Assembly (NCBI RefSeq): GCF_026914265.1
Contig: NC_069135.1
Span: 9,770,887-9,834,886, forward strand
Source of the DNA: Mya arenaria
Lineage: Eukaryota > Mollusca > Bivalvia > Myida > Myidae
Direction: 5' to 3'
DNA length: 64,000 nt
The notes beneath the pieces are model-generated. The model did not search any database, had not been told where the DNA came from, and worked only from the letters and a program-made list of their open reading frames with translations. Shown one piece after another: positions 56,631 through 64,000 of this stretch (position 1 is its first letter; each line of letters begins with the position of its first letter). The position numbers were made by a program, and so were the translations under genes.

Positions 56631-57151
56631 ACTAGCGGATCCAGGGGGGGGGGGGGGGGCGCACCCAGGGGGGGGCGCACCCGGCGCACGCCCCCCCTAA
56701 AATTCCCGGAGCTTACGTGTTCTTTGGTATGGAAACAATAAAATATACTATATTTTCCTATTTTTTCTTCGCTCGCTTCGCTCGCGTATCTTTATACAAC
56801 ATTGCCTTTTGAGATGTACTCGTACACAACACAGAGTGCACGCAATTTAAACGTTCCCGCCTTCCCTTACTGTAATAATTCGGCACTATATAACATGATC
56901 ATGTTGATGCGCTGTAAAACCCATACAAACAAACACATCAGTCAATTAATTTCCTTTGGGTACAAAGAATATGGCACCTAGAATATGTTGAATAGTAAAA
57001 GTATCTGAACATGGGTTCACAATGATACATGTATCTTCCCTCGTTTTTCCCGCTTAACGAAAATATACAAATTATATAAGCCACTTAGTCGTCCTAATAG
57101 AAACCTCGTTATGATATTAGAACTATAGGTATGCCCCTGGATCTGCTAGTG
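56631..57151. mobile_element. MITE with G-rich termini
   Basis: The left end is ACTAGCGGATCCAGGGGGGG (from 56631) with long G runs and 'cgcaccc' repeats. The right end, CCCCTGGATCTGCTAGT (57135-57151), is its inverse. A related inverted piece (CCCCCCCTAA...TCCTGGAGC) sits just outside at 57178-57215. AT-rich centre, no coding region. Confidence 0.65.
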
Positions 57152-57354
57152 CAACCTTTAGAGTGATTAAAAGTTACGCCCCCCCTAACCCAAAATCCTG
57201 GAGCTGCCCCTGATAGCAAATTGATTGTTTAGTTTTATTCAATTACATTATTTAATCAATGACGTTCTAATGAGTAGGTCATATTTATGAAATAAGACAA
57301 ATAACTATATCTTAAACATGTGTATGTCAAAACTTTGCATTCATATATACATAC

Positions 57355-57754
57355 CATTCAACTTTGTCTTTGGTGTTTGTTGCATTTGCAAGTCTAGAAG
57401 AAGATGATGATGCTGGTGTTCTTAAAGAGTGTGTTGCTGGTGTTCTTGTAGTTCGAGTAGTTTTATTCGGGTAGCTGTTGTTGCTGATGTTTGTGTTTAG
57501 GATGAATTTGTTCTTGAAGCCGATGTTTTTGTAGTTGTCCCTGCAGGAAGTGTTGATGTTCTGGGGTTGAAGTTGTTGTTCTTGAAGATGGGGTTGGTGT
57601 TCATATTCTAGTAATCAGAGTTGTTCATAAATCTGGAGTTGCTTTTGTTTGTTTTTGTCAGAAGTATTGAAGTTCTTACACGCAGGGTTGTTCTTGTAAA
57701 TTAAGTTGTTGTGTCAGGGGTTGTTTCAGGATCCCACTCAAATATGTCGAAGGC
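57355..57754 (-). other. Thr/Ser-rich stretch with possible exon edges (minus strand)
   Basis: The minus strand from 57754 reads AFDIFEWDPETTPDTTT and then a stop (57701-57703), after a plausible 'tttttaag' acceptor. Further on, other frames give Thr/Ser-rich runs (for example TTRTPATHSLRTPASSSSS) up to a GTATGT donor near 57352. It could be a decayed mucin-like exon or simply low-complexity 'aacaac' DNA. Not called as a gene. Confidence 0.2.
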
Positions 57755-57779
57755 CTTAAAAATAAGAGAATGTGAAGCT

Positions 57780-59450
57780 GTGACAAGTTTTTTTAAATGA
57801 CAAAAAAGTTTCACATTTTAATTATATTTTTTCTTATTAAATTTAAGTTAACATTTTATGCTAAAGTTTAGAATGTCACAGAATATATATATATATATCC
57901 CTCCTTAGTTGAACCACCACTTGAAAGATTAAAACTTAAATTGTCACTATCAAGATGTGTTTTATTACCCCCAATTAACCCCCTAATTCACTCCATTTGT
58001 TAGGTTTAGAAGTGTTACTATGGAGACCTTTAAAGCCAATATTTTTAAACTAGTATTTTGCTTCAAACACTTTCAACAGAACCTACCATAAATCAAGATT
58101 TGGGCCCCTGACAGCCAAGAAAGAACTTTACATTTGCAGGGCTTGTGGGCTTGTGATTATTTTGATCACTGATATGATAACATGGACATAATAAGGCCTA
58201 TACAAATCTTTGTTTACACCCATCTGAATTTATTTTATTCTTCCTATTTTATTTTTTTTGCGTTTTGATCAAAATCCGTTTTTTCAGAGACCTAAAATAA
58301 TACCCTGATACAGGTCAGTTTGCTAAAGAATTATGGTCGTCCAAAAAAAAGTAATGCCTACCTATCTACCCTTTTTTGGGGGGATGTTAGTAGAAACTAA
58401 GAATATTTGTTTCGCCTAATCAAGGATTTAATTTGAAGACAGTTTTGCTGCATACTATAATATATTTTTACTTTATTACATTGCATTGTGTGGGAGTAGG
58501 ATTTGATATATTGGTGCAAGGTATTTTGATTATAACAATTCCAGGAAGTTTATCAAAATGCTAATCTTTATGCAAGATGTGTCATGTTTGGTGTCATTAT
58601 TTTGCTTTTATAATTCACTTTTATATTCAATAATATATTGATAAATTTGTATCAATGTAAAAGTTTAATTTTTATTACAAGCAAATGAGGCAAATCAAAA
58701 TAGTTCCTCAGTTGGTAAGATCCATCTACATTTCATGTCAGTATTTATCTTAGCTCCGCCCCTTTCACTGGACTTGACATTGCCCCTTTCACTGTTTTTG
58801 ACATCTGATTGGCTGAGTTAAAATTGCCTTTTAATGTTTCTTTATGAATGACAGTTTTATACAGGGAATGCCTGGTTAATGTGACAATCATTATTCTGAA
58901 AATGGTGCTATAAATATGATTATGAATAGGTTTATAATTTATTTAAGATAATAAACATAATCTGCAGTTATGCACTTTAATTGATCAAAATACATTTTCC
59001 TTAATTATGCTTAAAATATAAATAATTGCTTATGGTCATGTTGATTTATAGGCTAATAGCAAAGAGGAAAAAAATATATATATATAATCATATGGAAAGG
59101 AAAAATTGAGGTGAATTTTATGTGAATATCTTAAATGTATAATTCTCCATTTTGCTAAAGTGGCTAATTGTTATTTAATTCAGATGTTTTTTTGGGTTTT
59201 TTTGTACATTTTATCTTGGCATTTTGATATTATTTCAAGGATATTCTGGATATGCAGTTTTAATGTCTTTTGTTTGATTAAAAAAATAGTTTCTATTTGT
59301 GTAAGAAAAGCCAGACAAAACTATAATTATTGTTATTATTTGCAATTGTTTAAACCTGGGAGTAAGATAACATATTATTGGTCCCAGTTTAAACATAATT
59401 TTGCTTTAAGTGTTTATTCAATATTTTTACCAGCTTTCTTTGTACAGTGC
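57780..59450. other. Intergenic, no recognised gene
   Basis: AT-rich sequence with TA runs. No repeat or gene that I can support. Confidence 0.35.
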
Positions 59451-59452
59451 AC

Positions 59453-59765
59453 TTAAAGCTGCACTCTCACAGATTGAACGTTTTGACAACTTTTTATTGT
59501 TTGCCTTGGAACCAGCCAATTTTGCAAAAATCCATGGAACCAGTTATATAAATAAAACTACTAACAAAAAATCCAAAAAAGTATATAATATGCATTTTCC
59601 TTAAAAAACATCAATTTTTCAAACAGAAAAATGTGAAAATCTACGATCTGATTTTGTCAGCAATCATAAATTGATTTGCAGATATCTAGGCAGAAATTTG
59701 CTCTTTCCAAGACAAACAAAAAAAAAGGTTGTCAAAATGGTATATCTGTGAGAGTGCAGCTTTAA
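59453..59765. mobile_element. TTAA-flanked MITE, family A (copy 5)
   Basis: The ends are TTAAAGCTGCACTCTCACAG and CTGTGAGAGTGCAGCTTTAA, exact inverses. The best-preserved termini of the five copies. Confidence 0.85.
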
Positions 59766-59769
59766 TGTC

Positions 59770-60690
59770 ATCTAACACCTAGATTTTACAGCAATTAACA
59801 AGTCTTACTTTTTGTTTTTAATTTTAAGTTTAATTGGGTTATTATAAGGGCCCTTTCCATATCTTGATTAAGATTTTTTTTTATTGGAAAAGTTTAATTA
59901 TGTTCTCTCCTACTATTTTCTAATTGTGGACTTTTTGTTAATAGAGAATTTTATCTTCATTATCTCAACAACAACAGGATCAGAGTGGCATAAATGCAGC
60001 CACAGAGACAATTATAAACAAAAGACTTCTAAAATAGACCTGCCACATATGAAAAATTCATATAACTATACATGAAATAGACTTAAATCATACTGGATTT
60101 GCAATTGCAATTGTGTTATTTGTTATCGCTGATTTAAAAGGAACACTATTCTTAGAATAAAGGAGTGGAAATCCTCAACAGAAGTCTCTGACTGTTGAAA
60201 AAACTACATCAGCCAACCTCAAATACTCTAAGGCTGACCAACAGTAATCTTTCAGTAGGAACTGAAAACAAGAAGGCACACTAGGGGCGCTACCGTGCTA
60301 TTCCCCAGTCATTCAAAGTACCTCCTGTGAATGCGTTAGCGGACTTGCGCCCAATTCTTAGCAAAATATTGTGCATGAGTGTAGCATTAGACATATATAT
60401 TTAAGATATATATAATCCAAATGTAAACTTATTTGACAACTTCAAGGAATGGAGAGAACTCAGCGGATTATTTTGTTTCGCCAAGGCATGTAGGAAAATG
60501 AAACCCATTTCATCATAAATTCTGTTTATTCCAGTCACTTTAACAATAGTAAAATCTTTCAACTAAAAAAAATAATATTAGTGTCTGCAATTTCAGAGTA
60601 CCATCCACTCATAATATATTATCATTTATCATGGTGTAATTAATTAAGTCATTTTGACATCCTACTGTTAGTTTTCAAATAATATACTAA
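59770..60690. other. Intergenic, no recognised gene
   Basis: AT-rich; short chance frames only. Confidence 0.35.
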
Positions 60691-60694
60691 AGTA

Positions 60695-62580
60695 ATAATT
60701 ACCGGTACATGTACATTACCATGACAGTCACACCAATGGGAAGACTTATTTAGGGACTGACATTATAATTCACCAGTCAATTGTAACCACAGCCCCTCCA
60801 GGTCCGGGGAATAGCCGGGACTTTGATTTTCGGTCCAGCCGACCCCGGGTAAAATCCCCGCCCTGCGGGGACAAACTAATGGTTAAACCCCGGCCAAATG
60901 CCCCTATGACAAAACCACCGCGGTCACCCGGCCCTGCGGGACCACCTCGAAAGTAAAAACACAGCCCTTTTCTCCGGCTATCCCCGGTATACCCCCGGAC
61001 CTGGGTGGGGGGGGGGAGCGTGGATACAATTGACTGGTGAATCCATGGGGAGACTTATTTAGGGAAATAACATTGGCATACAATTATATAGTAATTAGTT
61101 ATCCTGACATGTACTTTACACAGAATCGCTACATGGTGACAGTTACTCTGGGACGGACATTACATTTACATACACTATACTAATAGTATTTCTGACATGA
61201 ACATTGCAAAGACACACACCAGACACCCTTAGGGTGACTTAATTAGGGACAGACATAACACTGATATTACAGTAATTAATTATCCTGATGTGCACTTTAC
61301 ATAGAATCCCTACATGGGGACAGTTAATCAGGGACGGACATTACATTAACACCACTATAGAAATAGTAATTCTGAAATGAACATTGCAAAGACACACACT
61401 ATGGGGAAAGTTTATCAGGGCCTGTCACACTAAATTGACATACACTATATAGAAATAGTTATTCTGAAATTTATGAACATTGCAAAGACATACGCCATGG
61501 GGACAGTTAATATGGGACGGACATTACATTGATATACACTATAAAAATAGTTATTCTGATATGAAAATTGTAAAGAAACACACCATGGGGACAGGGATTT
61601 CAGGGATAGACATTTCATTGACATACATTATAGGAATAGTTATTCTGCCATTATCATTGTAACAACAAATGCCATGGGGACAGTTATTCAGGGACGGACA
61701 TTACATTGATGTATACACTTTTATAAGTACTAGTTATTTTGACATATTAACATTTTAAGACAAGCGCCATGAGGACTGAGTTATTCAGGGACGGATGTTA
61801 CATTGACTAGACTTAATTGACATACACTATATTGTTATAGTTATTCTTACATGAACATTGCAAAGACACACACCATGAGGAGACTTATTTATGGACAGAC
61901 ATCACACTTGACAATAACCATACACTAATAATTATCCTGACATTTACTTTACATAGAATTGAACCGTTGGGACAGTTATTCAGGGACAAACATACATTGA
62001 CTAAATGACATTATACTATAGTAATAGTAATTCTGACATGTACATTGTGATGACACACCCAATGGTGACAGTTATTAAGGGACGGACATAACATTGACAC
62101 ACACTCCAGAAATTGGTATTCTCAAATGTACCTACAAAGAATCTCACCATGGGGACAGTTATTCAGGGACAAGCATTACAATTACATACAATATAGTATA
62201 AATAGTTATTCTAAAATGTACTTTATAACAAAAAATGACACTATAGTGACATTTATTCAGGGACGGACATTACATTTGACTTTCAATATATAGTAATAAT
62301 CATAATAGTCATTCTAAAATGTATGGTACATTACAAAGACACGTGCCATGGGGTCAGTTATTCAAGGACGAACATTACACTGACATATACTATAGTAAGA
62401 GTTATAAGGACATTTAGTACAATGAAGAGATACATCCCATGGGAACAGTTATTCACGAACAGACATTACATTCATGTATACAACTTACAAATTAATAATT
62501 CTGAGGACAGGTACATTGAAAGTAATCACATCTTTGAAACAGATTACATTAAGGATTTGCCATATCAAAAATCATAAAAA
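60695..62580. repeat. Degenerate ~90-bp satellite, about 17-20 units
   Basis: Each unit has CCATGGGGACAGTTATTCAG, then 'ggacggacattacattgacatacacta', 'atagttattctgacatg' and 'acattgcaaagacacac', with 85-105 bp spacing. Divergence is high, so the array is old. It is interrupted by the MITE at 60768-61042. Small plus-strand frames inside it are repeat-derived. Confidence 0.85.
60768..61042. mobile_element. G/C-rich MITE inserted in the satellite
   Basis: Perfect 18-bp inverted ends: ATTCACCAGTCAATTGTA (60768-60785) and TACAATTGACTGGTGAAT (61025-61042). The inside is strongly G/C-rich (for example 'ccccgccctgcgggg', a G run near 61008) in an AT-rich neighbourhood. The satellite sequence (..ATGGG.AGACTTATTTAGGG) occurs on both sides, so the MITE landed inside an existing array. 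Confidence 0.85.
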
Positions 62581-62589
62581 AATCTAAAC

Positions 62590-63035
62590 GTACAATTATT
62601 TGGACTACTTGGGGTACGGGATCATTTGGCAGGGATTTTACCGGCAGTTTGTCCCCGCAGGACAAGGATTTTACCCGGGCTTGGCTTGACAGAAAGCTAA
62701 AGTCCCCGCTTTTCTCCGGACCTGGGAAGGCTGTGATTACCGGAGGCCTTACCTAGGGTCCTTGGGGTACGGGATCATTTGGCAGGGGTTTTACCGGCAG
62801 TTCCTCCCTGCAGGACAAGGATTTTACCCGGGCTTGGCTGGACAGAAAGTCAAAGTCCCCTCTATTCTCCGGAACTGGGAAGGCCGTGATTACCCGAGAC
62901 TGGGTGTATACCGAGGATAGCTGGGGAAAATGAGCCTTTGCCCGGGCTCAGCTGGACGGAAAGTCAAAGTCCCTGCCATTCTCTGGACCGGGGGGGGGGG
63001 GGGGGGGGGGGGGCGGTTATAACTGACTGGTGCAT
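62590..63035. mobile_element. Related G/C-rich MITE with internal tandem duplication and 24-G tract
   Basis: Two ~173-bp tandem units start with CTTGGGGTACGGGATCATTT (62608 and 62761) and a third partial unit follows. The sequence is related, in reverse orientation, to 60768-61042 ('tggac.gaaa.tcaaagtcc', 'tccggacctgg'). The right end, TATAACTGACTGGTGCAT, resembles the 60768 terminus. An uninterrupted run of 24 G lies at 62990-63013. Confidence 0.7.
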
Positions 63036-63227
63036 AACCAAGAGTTGTCCTACTTCTTAGCCACAGGTGCAAGTCACATAATCAATAATCGCCTTATATA
63101 TGGGATAAGTGTATTAAGATATTCTTATTAAAATTGTTTGTGTCAAGTAGATCTACCTGTGTTCTTAGCTGATACATATTCAACAAGCCACACAAAAATG
63201 CAATAGAATAAAATATATATGACTTAC

Positions 63228-63251
63228 CATGGAAGTTAGGGATATATCCAT
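63228..63251 (-). other. Possible short first exon (minus strand)
   Basis: The minus strand reads ATG-initiated MDISLTSM directly followed by a consensus GTAAGT donor. With only eight codons it could be the first coding exon of a minus-strand gene using the candidate exons near 57754 or 54585. Equally it could be chance. Confidence 0.15.
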
Positions 63252-63739
63252 TTTGCAAAACTTAGTGTCATTCAGTCATTCTGATTCATCGTTCTACAAA
63301 GCTCGATGATTTTGTTTATCTTCTATGAAAAACAAAATAATTCGTCTGACACATTCGTAATTTTCCAGCATGATACATGTACCCTGGTATTGATTATTGT
63401 AATTGTATGTTTGTGTTAAACCGGTTTAAAGTCAGATTCAAGTACCAATAATTAAACAATTTTAAGTACCAATAATTAAACAATTTTAAGCAATATCATC
63501 TTTTTAACGTAACAACTCTTTGACGTCACGTATAATTTTCATTCCTGCAGTATTTTTAAAGACGGTTAAAAAAGGAAGATTTTTTTTTTTAAAAAGGTTA
63601 CATTACACTATTTCATAAGTTTCGAAATTAGTTAAATTACCTTTAATAATATCATTTACATAACTAACATGGTTGTTATATTAAACATATAAGATACATA
63701 TGTAGTAACATTTGTTTTTGCTTTAAATGAAGTGCAATA

Positions 63740-64000
63740 ATCGCGTTTTAAATCATAAATAGTCAAAACAGGTTTTGCTGGGTTTTTCTCCCGTAAAAAA
63801 CATTCATAAAATTTCTGTTGTTCTTTAAATAAAAAGCAAGTATTTCAAAATCCTTAAACAAGTGATGATTAACATCATAACAATAATATAATAGCTTAGA
63901 AGTGGGTTTTTTACGGATTTTGCATTATCGGTAAAATCTTGTTTTATCCCGCAGGAGAAAAACCCCGTACTGAAAAGCGGTTTTTTTTTGTTTCGCGTTA
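63740..64000 (-). mobile_element. Dispersed 'cccgcggga' element (inverted copy, runs off the window)
   Basis: The complement matches 50203-50430: CGCTTTTCAGTACGGGGTTT, 'ctcctgcgggataaaa' and 'tttacgggagaaaaacccagc' in the same order. It is cut by the end of the window. Confidence 0.7.

Overview
This window looks like nuclear genomic DNA from a marine or freshwater bivalve mollusc. That is an inference from an AT-rich, repeat-dense, intron-containing sequence that carries tRNA-derived SINEs, many TTAA-ended MITEs, gypsy and LINE relics, and gene families that are expanded in molluscs. No prokaryotic features are present. Most of the 64 kb is repeats. The supportable coding content is one complete spliced gene, two full-length intronless paralogues with a third internally deleted copy, and two incomplete pieces of Cys-loop receptor genes.

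Layout. 1-7.9 kb: a six-exon gene (1706-7636, +) for a secreted protein of about 298 residues with two fasciclin (FAS1) domains. Its introns 1 and 4 carry large foldback elements. 8.1-14.3 kb: a 6.2 kb array of a 37-bp minisatellite with a superimposed 1597-bp higher-order period. 15.5-25 kb: a LINE endonuclease relic, then GT61 (EOGT-like) glycosyltransferase copy 1 (17027-18127, internally deleted), a 29-bp minisatellite, flanks matching those of the 37-bp array, a LINE relic, a 5' fragment of the GT61 gene, and GT61 copy 2 (23414-24868). 25.5-27 kb: a nearly pure 1.5 kb GGAT tetranucleotide array. 28.5-29.9 kb: the largest 29-bp minisatellite block. 30-38 kb: LINE relics and a decayed Ty3/gypsy polyprotein (32.8-35.8 kb). 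38.4-40.2 kb: GT61 copy 3 followed by a short block of the 29-bp minisatellite. 42.2-42.8 kb: transmembrane half of a nicotinic-receptor-like subunit with a frameshift. 49.3-49.9 kb: first exon (signal peptide plus the start of the ligand-binding domain) of another such subunit. 50-64 kb: almost entirely mobile and satellite DNA, including TTAA MITEs, nested foldbacks, a 'gcccccac' element with internal tandem units, and an ~90-bp satellite invaded by a G/C-rich MITE.

The clearest large-scale pattern is a repeated module: a GT61 gene followed downstream by a 29-bp minisatellite. It occurs three times, and pieces of the 37-bp array and its flanks lie between the first two copies. This suggests tandem segmental duplication of a glycosyltransferase gene together with its minisatellites. 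The glycosyltransferases would act in the secretory pathway on protein substrates, and the FAS1 protein would be extracellular. No direct functional link between them can be read from the sequence. I found no convincing novel molecular system. The duplicated GT61/minisatellite module and the stop-free 37-bp higher-order array are the most unusual structures.
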